Of a stretch of DNA of 64,000 bases, positions 31,175-42,692 are shown piece after piece. The DNA is taken from NCBI GenBank assembly GCA_021292165.1, contig JAHFWL010000190.1:1-64000 (forward strand). Reading direction: 5' to 3'. The position numbers were made by a program, and so were the translations under genes. Under the pieces are notes generated by a model. That model was not told the DNA's origin, did not search any database, and was given only the letters and a program-made list of their open reading frames with translations. The stretch's first letter is position 1, and each line of letters begins with the position of its first letter. The DNA is from Shinisaurus crocodilurus. Its lineage: Eukaryota > Chordata > Lepidosauria > Squamata > Shinisauridae.

Positions 31175-31496
31175 TCATCCAGTCCATTGAAAGGAGAAAT
31201 AGAGCTGCATGTCATCAGCATACTGATGGCAACACACTCCAAAACTCCAGATGAGCCCACTTAGTGGTTTCATGCATATGTTGAATAGCATGGGGGATAA
31301 GACCAACCCCTGAGGAACTCCATACTGGAGAGTCCATGGGGCCAAGCAATATTCCCCAAGCACCACCTTCTGGAACCGGCCATCCAAGTAGGAGCAGAAC
31401 CACTGCAATGCAGTACCCCCAACTTCCAACTCAGACAGCTGCCCCAGAAGGATACCATGGTCAATGGTATTGAAAGCCGCTGAGAGATCCAGCAGT
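31175..31496 (-). pseudogene. LINE reverse transcriptase palm region
   Basis: It carries [18 protein letters not shown] (motif A region), a YLDGRFQ word, [14 protein letters not shown] (motif B) and QYADDMQLY (YADD active-site box, near 31211-31222). The catalytic aspartates are still readable. Upstream it runs into the GC-rich insertion, so the open frame reported across 31497-31735 is chimeric. Confidence 0.93.
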
Positions 31497-31730
31497 ACCA
31501 GGGCAACAGGGCTGTTTAAGCCCTGTTGCCCTGGTTCCCTCCGCCAAAAACATAGCGCAGGGGTCCAGCGCTCAAGCCGCGCCGGAAGTGATGCAACAGC
31601 GCTTGAGCGGCGCCGGCTGCTCGAGCAGCACGGAGAACGCTCTGCGCCACTCAGAAGATCGAGCACGGGGCCCCACCACCGTGGAGAGGCGAGCCGCGGA
31701 GAGCCGTGAGCCCCCCGCCCAGGTTCGTGT
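31497..31730 (-). mobile_element. GC-rich element inserted in the LINE
   Basis: About 234 bp with CpG-rich sequence. The left tip is a perfect hairpin, CCAGGGCAACAGGGCT / AGCCCTGTTGCCCTGG. Further in are GCCGGAAGTGATGCAAC and CGCTCTGCGCCACT, shared with 13100-13260 and 52650-52760. AGCAGTAC at the left and AGCAGTAT at the right look like an 8-bp TSD. The right end GTTCGTGTACCACCCATA is a degenerate TAGGGATG-type end. Confidence 0.75.
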
Positions 31731-31738
31731 ACCACCCA

Positions 31739-32040
31739 TAAGCAGTATCAACAGGGTCACACTCCCCCGTCTCTCTCCCGACATAGGTCATCATACAGGG
31801 CAACCAAAGCTTTTTCTGTTCCAAAACCAGGCCCGAACCCTGACTGAAATGGATCCAGATAATCAGTCTCATCCAAGAGCGCTGGAGCTGGTTGGACACT
31901 ACCCACTCAAGGGTCTTGCCCAGGAAAGGAACATTCACTACCAGTCTAATGTTATTAAGATCTTCCGAGTCCAGGGAGGGTTTCTTCAGGAGTGGTCTCA
32001 CCACCGCTTCTTTCAAGTGGCATGGGACCACTCCCATCAT
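31739..32040 (-). pseudogene. LINE reverse transcriptase N-terminal region
   Basis: Reads VVPCHLKEAVVRPLLKKPSL, then NNIRLVVNVPFLGKTLEWVV and NQLQ, which match the LKxAxVxPLLKK...NxRPVSNLPFLGK pattern of L2-type RT. Several consensus residues are changed, and the frame is lost near the insertion boundary. Confidence 0.9.
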
Positions 32041-32197
32041 GGTGTCATGATGTGACTAATCTTTCCCTGTCAGGCAGCCTTCTGGATTTAAAATTCATGC
32101 TGGTTGGGACATGACTTGGAGAGGTGGATGAAATGGGGGGCTGCCATCTCAGTCCACTCTATGGAAGTTTTAAAATGTCAGTCTTCCTGACTCAATT

Positions 32198-32325
32198 TTA
32201 GGTCAAAGTAAATAAACACGTCTTTAGGACTTGCTTGAAGGCATGTAATAATGGAGTCTGGTGGACATCAGCTGGAACAGAGTTCCACAAGCAGGGGTGG
32301 TGGGGGCAGTACCGAAAAGGCCCTA
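32198..32325 (-). mobile_element. LINE 3'-UTR fragment (probable)
   Basis: Words such as AGGGCCTTTTCGGTACTGCC and TGTGGAACTCTGTTCCAGC on the minus strand match the 3'-UTR style of L2/CR1 LINEs (compare 30440-30560). No coding sequence is present. Confidence 0.5.
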
Positions 32326-34608
32326 TGCCTTGTACATTCTTGTTTTCACTTGCATCCTTAATTTTTTGCATCCTTATTTTCTCTTTGTGTGATATTCTCC
32401 CCCCCCCCAATGTGATACTCTCTTCTCTGCTGCTCCACATTCCTCTGCCTCTCTCTCTCTCTCTTTCCTTGTCCCTAGGCTTTCTCTCTTGAGGTATCTT
32501 GCTTAATTTCCCCTGCCTGACTAGGTCTTGGAGAAATACACGTTTATATTCCTTTTGCAATTTTCTAGGCCTGCTGAAGAGCCATTCTGAAGAGTCTACC
32601 TCCCCCACAAGTACTCCGTCATGCTGATGGAAGAGAGACATTCTGTTTGATGAGCACAGCAAATAAGGACTCAAACAATGCTCTTATATCCCATTTTCTT
32701 GGCTCCAGTGAAGGGGAGAATTTGTTGTGAAGGAAGCATTTGTCTATGCTCAGAAGGCATCCTCTGCAATATCTTTCACTTGTGGCATCCTTCCTTCCCT
32801 TTGTATGTGTGGCACTTGAAACAGCTATATGGATCCTGTGTGTTATGCTTGGACAGGTCGGTTACAGGGACTTTGGCATACGTAGGTTGGATCACAGATA
32901 ATTCCATGTGGTGAAAGCAGTACTTGACAAGGACACATTTTACAACATGTTGCACATAGTGGAAATCATAATGAAGTTGATGGATGACCAATAGACCCTG
33001 CTCACTTCTCTGAATTTTATAGTTAATCCCTTTGGAAATGATTTTATCAATAAATTATTACAGACAAATAATTTTTCTAGTCCAGAATACCATTGTTAAA
33101 AGGTGTATTTTTTTAAATTTTTGTGTCACTGGGCATAAATAGCTAGAAAGCATGATTGAGTAATGAAAAATGGGTTATTTTTCTAGGTCAGTTGTTAGTG
33201 ATTGAAATGCAAGTTACGAACTGTATTTCCAGAAACATTAGAAACAGACTAGAATGTGTAATCCATACATTACTACATAGGGCCAAACTACAGTACACTG
33301 TTGCATCTTTCTTTTAGGGCTGAGTGAAAATGGCCTTCCAAAATTCTCTGCACTATTTTTGGACAGCAAAATTGGGGTGGGGAATGAAATTCTCCAAAAG
33401 CTGGGGAAAAGGAAATTCTAAGAAATCCTGGGAAGCCCAACCTCTTTCCTCCTAAGGGGTCTCTGCTCTTTCCTTTGGGGAACCTTAGAAAGCTGAGCTC
33501 CCGCTTGACTACCCCAACTCTGCCCACCACCTCTTTATCAAGGAAGCTTGAGGTTGGCTTGGTTTACTCCTCCTTCCTTGACAGGCTGCAACTATGGCCT
33601 ATTTCAGTGCTTGGGCTGTCCAATCATGGTGCAGCCACCTGCCATCAACCTGGTTCATTCTCGGTGGCCGGGACAGCCCAAGGCATTGAACCCTGGCATT
33701 CCATCACATCGGGTAATGAGAAACACTTGCTTCTCATGCTAGCCTGTTGCTACCTTGGGGTAAATTTTACCAAGATGACCTTCTTAAAACATTTTCTCTG
33801 ACACTCATCCCTGACACTTATTTGATGACCCTGTTAAAAAAATTTTTTGACCCAGCTAAAGGCCTCTCTGATGCTTCCACAGTTGGTAGTCAAGCTGACT
33901 GATCATATTAATTTTACCCTTAATTTGGGGAACATGATCAAGCAGGGTGTAAAAACAACTACTGAAAAACAGATTCCCATCCATGGAGAAATGTTCAGTC
34001 TCTGAAGTGAGGGAATTGTTATTATTTTTGCAGCAGTGTTTGCTACTGCATTACATCACACCTATTTTATATCCTTTTTGGGAAACAAAATCGCTTCTCT
34101 CTCCAACTAGAACTAGAGAATGGCTGGGGCCGGGGTGGGCAGGGAAGGGAAAATAAGATTTTGAAGGCTTTTTGGAAAGTCAAGCCAGGGAGAGCCTCCT
34201 ATGAACTGTGCTTAGGAAAGGCAGTTCTTCCATAAGAAATGTTCCTCATAGAGACAACACCCTGAAGTGTGTGTGTGTATTAACAATAACAGCAAAGAGA
34301 TATGGGGAAGAACATCATTTATTTTTTCTCCAAGTACTTTTTCAATATTGGGCTTGAAATATAGAAAATGGATTTCAACTAGAAAACCTCTTGACAAATT
34401 GCCAGTCCTAAGAAGTTAGAACTGTGTTCTTTATTCTTTCATATACAAAAACCAACAACCCCACAATGGCATCTTAGGATGTTTTACACATAACTCTAGC
34501 AGCCCTTTTCAGCCTCCTTGCATAAGTTGTGTACATGTGTGAATGCTGTTAATGCAGGACAGAGAGCAGAAGGGAGCCATTTTAAAATAAATATTCATTG
34601 CAGCCCAA
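32326..34608. other. No recognisable gene
   Basis: 2.3 kb of mixed DNA with a C-run and (CT)n near 32400-32465 and 60-108-aa open frames lacking motifs. No splice-bounded exon could be supported. Confidence 0.45.
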
Positions 34609-34769
34609 GCCTGTGGCTCACGCTGGCTCAGCTTGTCTGAGCGTGGAAAGCTAAGCAGGGTCAGGCCTGGTTATTACTTGGATGGGAGACCCCTCCTCTA
34701 GTTTCCTGCATTGAGCAGGGGGTTGGACTCGATAGCCTTGTAGGCTCCTTCCAACTCTATGATCTATGA
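34609..34769 (+). mobile_element. 5S rRNA-derived SINE with CR1-like tail, plus copy
   Basis: The head (34609-34691) reads GCCTGTGGCTCACGC, GGAAAGCTAAGCAGGGTC, GGCCTGGTTATTACTTGGAT and GGGAGACC, closely following vertebrate 5S rRNA through its internal promoter (A box/IE/C box). It then switches to TTCCTGCATTGAGCAGGGGG, TTGGACTCGATAGCC and TTCCAACTCTATGATC, which is the CR1-type 3' tail. A SINE3-class element, known in lizards as 5S-Sauria from memory. Not a functional 5S gene. Confidence 0.93.
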
Positions 34770-35159
34770 ATAAATCATTTTTGTGCCAGGAAATGTGTTT
34801 CTAGTGTCATGACAAAAAGACCAGTATTTGCATAGAAAGCCTTGTGTAAAGGATACATGATTCCTCTGTAAGATATCGGGTTTTTCAAACACTGAGAACA
34901 TTCTTAACATGGATCATACCTTAGAATAAATGTTCTGTGCTGCATTCAAAGAGGTACAATATCAAAATAATACAAGCCTCTTTATTACAAATGTCCAGTT
35001 GTGAATAAAACCATACATCAATTGTATAGTTCCCCAGGCATCACTTGTGTGGTATGGTAGCCATGCCCGCAGACGAACTGCATGGGTGTGGAACACTTTG
35101 TAGCAACCAAGCAAGCCACCAGAGGGATATGTACAGAGGTCTAAGCCTACCAATCTGCA
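34770..35159. other. No recognisable feature
   Basis: AT-rich DNA with short frames. Confidence 0.4.
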
Positions 35160-35389
35160 GGTTGGATACTGGTTTATGATGGATCAACTGCACTGGCAGA
35201 AGTGGTCTTCCCACATCCCCTCATTTCCACAGCAGCCCCTCCAGCCCTCTGAAAATGCTACTCTGTGTGTCAGGAGACCCTACTGGATGGGGTGAGCTAT
35301 GGTGAGGGAAGAGCATGGGGTCACATGGAGGGACCATCTGTGAGTGGAACGTCCCTTCCTCTTGTGGAAGACAGATCCTGGATCCAACC
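35160..35389. mobile_element. MITE with GGGTTGGATCCAG-type ends, copy 3
   Basis: Left end GGTTGGATACTGG (decayed), right end AGATCCTGGATCCAACC. The interior shares CCCTCTGAAAATGC and GGGGTGAGCTATGGTGAGGG with the copies at 22225 and 25308 (inverted relative to 22225). Confidence 0.6.
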
Positions 35390-36088
35390 TGGGAATTAGG
35401 GGCCTCCAGGCCTTGTAAAGTTTGAAGCTCAAGCTGAGCTTCTTTCCCTTTGTAAATTTGCCATGGTATCGAACAGCATCTTTTAATTTTCCTGCAGAAC
35501 TGATCTACTTTAAGACACCAGAGGATGAATAGTACAAAATGCAATTGCTCAGAAACAATCAATTTTATGCCTAGAAGTTTTCAATCCTTCCCCTCCCGTT
35601 GCAAAACATCAAAATGCCCCTTGGCATAGGATAGCACACCTGTTCGTGACAGTGATGCTTACAAGCTTTGCATTGCTAATGTTGAATGATTTTTAATGGT
35701 GGGAGTGAGCCTTTAAGTTGGCAGGTTGGGTACCTTGAACCTGATCCAAATTTCAATTTGATGAGCAGGACTGAAATCAGACAGTTGGGTCTGTGTCAGT
35801 AAAACAAATACAGCTATTCTCCCGGCTCTGTGTCCTTGTTTACAAAAACATTAAAATAATTTCACCCTATTGGCAGGGAGCCTTATGGCCAATAACACGA
35901 GATAATCAATGGATGCTGCTGCTATCACTGTTGGGATCTAAAGTAATAATAATGATGTTGATAACAACACACCTTTTACTCAGAATAATTTCATATTAAA
36001 ACTTCTTAAGGGATAATATTAATATGAAAAGACTATAAAATAAGACCAGTATCTTTAACTCCATCACCTTAAGAGATAGCTGAATAGA
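35390..36088. other. No recognisable feature
   Basis: AT-rich DNA without supported features. Confidence 0.4.
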
Positions 36089-36251
36089 TTTCATAGATCA
36101 TAGAGTTGGAAGGAGCCTACAAGGCTATCGAGTCCAACCCCCTGCTCAATGCAGGAAACTAGAGGAGGGGTCTCCCATCCAAGTAATAACCAGGCTTGAC
36201 CCTGCTTAGCTTTCCATGCTCAGACAAGCTGAGCCAGCGCAAGTCACAGGC
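36089..36251 (-). mobile_element. 5S rRNA-derived SINE, minus copy
   Basis: Complement of the 34609 element: the CR1-type tail at 36089-36163, then the 5S head to 36251 (GCCTGTGACTTGCGCTGGCT on the minus strand). The tail and box C part are identical to 41801-41942 over about 120 bp. Confidence 0.93.
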
Positions 36252-36469
36252 CTGTAGGTAGTAAAGATGTCATTTATTGGCCCAACTTTATAGTGTTTTT
36301 TAAAAACTAAACAAAAGTATCCTCTGCAATGTAACTCCACCCTGTCAAAATGTCCCGCCATCATGCCCCCAAACTGAATCAAGCTTTCAGCATTGCAGAA
36401 CTGATGTGCACAGAGATTTTATCTCTCTCAGACAACAGCTGCATTTGGACCATGGTTTACTGTGATGGG

Positions 36470-36735
36470 AATGTGCCCATGTAAGCCTTGAGCTCACATT
36501 CTCTTCCCTGCTCTCTTCCTCCAGTGTGGCTGTCTGCTTCCATTTTTAATTAACCACAGTTTAGCATTACAACAAACTGTGGTTAATCTTAACTATGGTC
36601 TGTTGAAACAAGGCAGCTTCACAACTCCTGGTTCCAAGTTGGCTTATTTCAAACCATATTTAAGATTAACCATAGTTAAGAGTAACCACAGTTTGTTGGG
36701 TTTGAATGACAGAAGAACAAGCCATGGATAATCAA
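36470..36735. repeat. Inverted-repeat element with AACCACAGTTTG arms
   Basis: Arms at 36571-36598 (AACAAACTGTGGTTAATCTT...) and 36670-36697 are complementary over 28 bp with one mismatch. The spacer has a second, weaker inverted pair (AACTATGG / CCATAGTT, and AAGATTAACC). Probably the core of a MITE whose outer ends I could not fix. Confidence 0.65.
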
Positions 36736-38731
36736 ACATGGAAGAGAACACTTCTGAACTCCTCCTTGGGGCTCAACTGGAGGAAGGAAAGGGAGAGGGG
36801 ATGAACGTGAGTCTGAGGCTTGGGTGGAGCTGTCATCAGTGATGGGTGGGGCCATAGCCAAAAGTCAGAGTGGCTACCCTCTTCTCTCTCTTTCTGCCAC
36901 CCCTCCCTCTCCCTCTCTTCTTTCTCACCCAGCAGTAAGGGGAAGGGCAGTTGCTCTTGCCAGAGATCTGAACTGATCCTTTGCAAAAGACTTTTGAAAT
37001 TAGGCTGAGGGATGGACACATGAAGTTAGGCACTGGCATAAGGATTAGGGCAGCAAGGTGCCCATCCCATATCAGTTGTCCTTTTAAGGTGTCTAATTGC
37101 AAGAGGATCGCTGCACTAAAATGACACTTTGCACTTCATTTATCAGCACGGAAGAGCTATTCCTGGGATTGGCCACAGGATTCTATTTGTGCCAGGAATT
37201 CGCAATGCTTCGTTCTCCTGCCATGAATCTCACCTCCTCTTTTTCCTCCTCCCTCCCCTGCCCATCCCCAGAAATGTTTGTTGCAGTATCTGTGTTAGTT
37301 ATTGGAGAGTTGCCATGGTTTCCTATGGAAGAAGCATGTAATTATTGCATACAGCTGGTCTGACAAAATTCTGCATGGTACTTTGCAGTAACTTGATAAA
37401 TTGAATCCTCTTTGTAGGAGGAAGATGAAAGGGTTTAAAGGCATAACCCATAAAATGACTGAAGCAAGGAGAGCATGCTGCAGGGATATTGATTAGGGGA
37501 ATAAGCCTTCCTCGAGCTCAACACATCTTAGTGTAAATCCTAAAATGAAAGAGATGTAAAGAAGCTTTTGTGCTCAGTTCTCACCATGCCCCAGCCCGGG
37601 TCCAGAGATTCCCACATGGTGGGCCAGGGCCAAATAAGAAGTCACCTGTAAGCTGCAGGATGTTTTATGTATGGGATGCCAATGAGTAGGGATGGAGATT
37701 GTGCAACACAAGAGGCTCAAGGCCAGAAGTCAGCAGACATGTGTAAGGAGACTGGGCTCAGATCCTTTCACTGCTATTCCATTTCCCAGTAACTGCCTGC
37801 CTTACCTAGCTCCGTCCTGTGTCACACACCAACAACGTCAGCACATTTCAGGCACACACTCTCTGAGTATGCACATATTTTCGAATGTTGTGGAATATCT
37901 TCAGAGAGCTCACTAGGAATGGATTCCCAGAAACATTTTAAAAAGAGTCCTAGGGATGGCTGCAGATCCTTCTTGTAACCATCACCACCATCACATGACT
38001 GGCAGAGCCTAAAGTGAATGTCTGCAGACAGTGTTGGCATCAGACTCCAGTGGGCCCTCAGCATAGTGCCGCCGCCGATGGGTTACCCATTGTCACCCAC
38101 CCACTGCTCTGCCAGGCAGTCCTCCCTCTAATTTTTTTTTAATCTGGGAGGGGCCCCGCGGTGGCAGAACAACATCAGCAGCTCCTGTTGCTTCCTCCTT
38201 ACTTGGGTGGCCCACTAACAAAGTGCCATGGCAGCTTCCCCTGCTGCCACTGCCCTGCTGGCCAGTCCTCCTTTTCCTCACTGGACCAGCTCTGTTGGCA
38301 AAGCACTGTGGTAGCTGGCCAGTTGATCCTGCAGGGCCTGAGGTGCTGTATTTTTTAAAGTAATTTTTTGAACTTACCGTATGTTTTGAGTGGTAATGAT
38401 CTGAAGCAATCAGAAGCTGTGTTTGGGGGTGACGTGGACAATGTAAAGAACGCCCTGTGTCCTCATCGGCCATACTTCCCCAAATGCAGCATCTGATTGG
38501 TTCAGCTTGCTGCTACTCAAAATGTAAGTTTAAAAAGTTTTCTTTTAAAATGGGGAGCCGCCATGGTGCCCGCCGCAGTCTCATCCAGCTGGAGGGGGAG
38601 AGAGGAGGAGGATGCGGCAGCAGCTGTAGTAGCAGGCTCAAGGGCAGGGATGAGCCTCTGGGCCCTCAGCAGCTGTTTGCCCAAGATGACCCCTGGCACT
38701 GGGCTTGTCTGCTCCTCCCATATTCCATTTT
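36736..38731. other. No recognisable gene
   Basis: 2 kb of mixed DNA. Around 38090-38700 it becomes GC-rich with open frames over 100 aa on both strands; these overlap and lack motifs. Confidence 0.45.
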
Positions 38732-38970
38732 ATTTATTTATTTATTTATTTATTTATTATATGTATACCCCACCTTTTTTCCTGCAAGGAACCCAAGGCG
38801 GCTTACATAATCCTCCTCCTCTCCTTTTTATCCTCACAACAACCCTGTGAGGTAGGTTAGGCTGAGAGTCAGGCCCAAAGTCACCCAGTGAGTTTCATGG
38901 CTGAGTGGGGACTAGAACCCGGATCTCCCGAGTCCCAGTCCAACACTCTCACCACTACGCCACACTGGCA
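38732..38970 (-). mobile_element. tRNA-derived Sauria-type SINE, full-length, minus
   Basis: On the minus strand: GCCAGTGTGGCGTAGTGGTG, AGAGTGTTGGACTGGGACTC, GGTTCTAGTCCCC (box B), CAGCCATGAAACTCACTGGG, CAACAACCCTGT complement, and GCCGCCTTGGGTTCCTTG, ending in (AAAT)n. CATTTT is repeated at 38726-38731 and 38971-38976 as a short TSD. A broken copy is at 46014. Confidence 0.9.
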
Positions 38971-39254
38971 CATTTTGGGAGTCTGAACATGTGTACAGTG
39001 TGACTTACCATCAAGTCCATTTTCCCACTCCCCCCCCAACCTATTTTTTATAATATCTTGCCTGATGAACAGACCTGGAGATTACGAAAGCTTGCACATT
39101 TTTGGTGATCTTTTGGTTGACCTAATAACGGTATTAGACTAATATGGGTTTTGTAATCTAAACACCTATATTCACCATGTATGCCAAAACAATTTTGTGT
39201 CCCCCCCCACTAGCTTTTCTTGTCACCTTTATTGAAACAACTGTGTTAGCTTCT
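38971..39254. other. Possible old retroelement 3' end near 39060-39130
   Basis: The words CCTGATGAACAGACCTGGAG and ACGAAAGCTTGCACATTTTT resemble 3'-terminal parts of an old reptilian repeat. I cannot assign it. Confidence 0.35.
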
Positions 39255-39600
39255 AGTAACTTTCTGAGCTCAATTCAAAGTGCTGGTCTTAACCTTGACA
39301 GTCCTACATGGCTTAGGACCAAAATACCTGCTTTCTCTCACATCAATCTGCCTGTCCAACGAGATCATCGTCTGCAGTTTGGTGGTGGAAGATGACCAGA
39401 GAGAGAGAGAGCACCTTTTCAACAGTGGCTCCTTGTCTCTAGAATTCCCTCCCCAGAGGTTTACCTTGAGCCTCATTTATGCATCATCAAGCAAAAGAGT
39501 GTCCTTCATTTCTTCAGTTTTACTGGTATACAAATATATTCATTATGCCTCATGTTATCTTTATCTATTTACAATTCCAAGTAAGATCTGTGATAGATTT
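39255..39600 (+). mobile_element. L2-type LINE 3' end, plus strand
   Basis: Interrupted frames give LHGLGPKYLLSL, matching YKALHGLGPEYL of the 30669 LINE C-terminus. Then comes the 3'-UTR word AGAGCACCTTTTCAACAGTG. Stops break the frame. An old copy. Confidence 0.75.
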
Positions 39601-40085
39601 TAGTGTGTTTCCAGATAGAGGGCTCCTAGCGCTACCAGTCAGAAGGCACTGTGCAGCAATTCCATCTTTTTTGTCTTAATGGATTGTCCAAAGTAAGAAA
39701 AAAGATGGAAGAAGTGGTGGGAAAATATAGGAGGGTTACGGGGGTGGGGGGGGAGATGACAATGTCTGGATCCTCCACAAAATTCCATGAACGAGGCAGG
39801 CTGTTGCAGTATAAAAGCCTTGTCTGGAAGCACCCTTACTCTTAAAAACCTTAAGGATGGGGAATATCTGCCTTTTCCCACATCGTCTCCCAAATCTGAG
39901 GATAGCATGTATCTGCTTTTAGTCTGAGGATAGTTTTGCCAGCTGCCCGAAGAACAAATGCCCAGATATTAATATGGTTTAATCTGCTTGGCAGATTTTA
40001 AAAATAAGTATTGTTTGTTTTTATCTTTGTAGTTTATTTTAATTGTTGTTTTAATGAATTTTTTACACCTCCTTTGATAATGAAG

Positions 40086-40126
<41 letters not shown>

Positions 40127-41800
40127 GTATATACCGTATATAAAATTGTATTTGTTCATCCATGCACCATGAATATAATAATTGCTTTCTACCCAATGTA
40201 TTGACCTTGGAATGACTGATAATCAGTCGTTCAGTTTTGCAATGTTTACCTGAGGCCAAGAAGAGTCTGCACATGTCAAAGCAAAATTACATCATCTGAT
40301 CTCTCACCAATAGCAACTGAATTAGTATTATTTCTTTCACTTTTATGTTCAGTGGTGTAAAAATCTTTAAAAACACGATAGAAAGTGGAAGCAAAGATTC
40401 AGATGATTCAGATGATTATTTGCTGATAATATATTCTTATGATTTCTCATTGTTTTGCCAATGCTTTTTTTAAAATACAGTTTTAAACTGCAACATTTGT
40501 ATTTTTCAATTTGTTATGACATTTAAGTCTTGACAATAAACTGAAAACTGAGTATCTGCAGAAGCTGTGCTCTGATAGCTGTGTTTCTTCCTCACAGAGC
40601 TGTTTTAGGAATAAGATCTTAGAGCCTGCCATCAATTCTGTCTGCTCTTCTTCATCTTCCTTGCTCTCTGACTTTACTCTGAAAGTTTTTAATTTGTCAC
40701 CTAGAGTTAACTAATTAGGAAGTTGTCACTTTTTTGGCCTTTCATCAACAGGGCACACTACAGGAAATATGAGCTGAAAGTGTAATTTGTTCATTACTTG
40801 TAGCAAACCTGCCAACCATTTCTGTCCTTTGGGAGATTTATTTACTTCTTTCAAAGGCAGTCACCAATCTCCTACATGAGTGTTAATCTTCTTTGTCCCT
40901 TTGATAAACTCACCTCCTAATCAATTAATCACATCTCTTGCTTTTTGTTAACCATGTGAGGCAACAGAGGTCACAAGTAGGTCACTGGTTGAAAATTGAA
41001 AGAGTTGGAATAAAAAACCTCAGCAGGAACGATTTAAAACTTTCACAAACACACAATTGCAACCATCTAGCCTATCTGCCAGATAACTGTGATGATACAA
41101 AAACTGCTGGTGTTCTGGTATTAGTCGGTAAATAAGAACATCTTCATAGTGTTTTGCAGATCCCAAGGCATTTTGTTCATGCCTCTTGAGATAAGTTTGT
41201 AATCTCAGGGAAGACTAAATTCATGACTCCTACACACAGCAGGTATGGTGAACCTCCTGTCTGTGGGCTGGACACAGTTTATGAGGTTCCCCATCTGGAC
41301 TGCCAACTTCTTCTCCAGGCCCTGCCCCCCTCCCAAGAAAAGGAAAAGCTCTTATCTCTGCTCAGTAGCTGGTTGGAGATAAGAGCTTTCCCATGCTGTC
41401 ACACAGCTTCTGTCAAGCCCAGTTGTCACCATCTAACAGCTCCTCCCTAGGCCCTGCAAAATTTTGATTGGTGAAAGGAAGTCTACAGAGGTTCCTGTCT
41501 GTTTGTGGGATGGAAACCAGCAAGAGAAGAAGCTTACTCCAGGTGTGTGATTGGGGCCCTAGAAATGCTTTCCCTGAAGACAGATTCTCCTTTTATCCCC
41601 TGAAGAAGATGTACAGCCAGTTATTCCATTTTAGTCCCACAATGACTCTGGAGGTGTAACAAATTTAGGAAGTATAACATTCAGCAACGTAATTCCAATA
41701 TTGTTGGGATAAAGAATTAGTTGCACTACAGGCATACCTGTAGACAGCTACACATTCATAGGAACTTATATTTATGGTTTCGCTTTCACAAAGAACAGAT
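39601..41800. other. No gene; (AT)n at 40089-40120
   Basis: A tract of about 16 AT units at 40089-40120 is followed by GTATATGTATATACC. The remainder is AT-rich DNA without motif-bearing frames. Confidence 0.5.
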
Positions 41801-41942
41801 TTCATAGATCTCATAGATTTCATAGATCATAGAGTTGGAAGGAGCCTACAAGGCTATCGAGTCCAACCCCCTGCTCAATGCAGGAAACTAGAGGAGGGGT
41901 CTCCCATCCAAGTAATAACCAGGCTTGACCCTGCTTAGCTGG
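41801..41942 (-). mobile_element. 5S rRNA-derived SINE, 5'-truncated, minus copy
   Basis: Identical to 36089-36212 over the tail and box C part, but it ends at CTGCTTAGCT and the outer 5S half is missing. The 5' boundary falls exactly in the AAGCTAAGCAGG word. Confidence 0.9.
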
Positions 41943-42555
41943 GATCACAAACTTGTGTCTGGACTGTACCTCTTCAGAAGGTAGGTGGAGTCTTACATGA
42001 AGAAATGCTCCCCAATGGGAGGGGGAAAAATCTGTCATGCAGAAGAGAAAACTAGCATATCTGTTATTGTTCTCATTAACACCTACCTTCCTATGTACAG
42101 GGTTCCCCCCCTTTTCTACGGAAAATTAGTCAGTCATTTGAGTCTCCACTTGCGGTCTGAAGTGACATAGTTCAGACACAAGTGCATCTGCTGCTTGTGA
42201 GAGGTTGGCCTTTGAAAGCAAGCCTATATTTACAAGAATGATAAGCTCAAGTAATGGCATGCAAGATGTCCAAGGGGTCCTAACTGCTCCCAAATGGTGT
42301 GGGGGGTGTGCCCAAGAGTTGTGATATCCCGGTACAAAATGGAAGGGCTGGAGGCAGAGGATAGTTAGAGAAAGACGCTGCGGATTAAGTGGTCAGATGG
42401 GCCCAAACCGAGAATTTTCTATGTGATGGAAGGAGCAGTCCTACGGCCCCTAGATGGCATCTGAGGGGCCATAGGATATTTCAGATTCCAGATCTGAGGT
42501 TGGAGACAGAGCTCAAACCTCAGAGGGTGAAATTGGAGCTCCAATCCCCCTCCTT
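41943..42555. other. No recognisable feature
   Basis: Mixed DNA up to the rearranged hAT copy. Confidence 0.4.
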
Positions 42556-42692
42556 GGTCTCAAGTCCCGAGTCAAGTCTCGAGTCCCATTAAAAATATTG
42601 GGACTCGAGTCCGAGTCAAGTCAGAGGGGGGACTCAGTCCGACTCACGAGTCGAGTCCTCGAGTCCGAGTCCCCATCCCTGGCTGCAAGTGG

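Larger units (their letters stand above)
30182..32046 (-). mobile_element. 5'-truncated L2/CR1-clade LINE, interrupted at 31497-31730
   Basis: On the minus strand the element runs from a reverse transcriptase N-terminal region (near 32040) through the palm and the C-terminal domain to a 3'-UTR. It ends AAACCGCCCAGAGAGAGCTT, TATAGAAATG and about 15 ATG units (30182-30229). Coding blocks are described separately. Frameshifts and stops show it is dead. It lacks ORF1 and the endonuclease, as usual for 5'-truncated copies. Confidence 0.9.

Noticed and set aside
31175..31735. Intact 186-aa reverse transcriptase-like gene
   Set aside because: The N-terminal third is the GC-rich insertion; the RT part starts only at about 31496 and the rest of ORF2 is frameshifted.
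34609..34691. 5S rRNA gene
   Set aside because: The first third is diverged and the 3' end of the gene is replaced by a CR1-type tail; other copies share the same fusion, so it is a SINE.
38093..38810. Overlapping 117-126-aa frames as a possible gene
   Set aside because: Frames on both strands overlap, lack motifs and splice-bounded structure, and one runs into the SINE tail at 38732.
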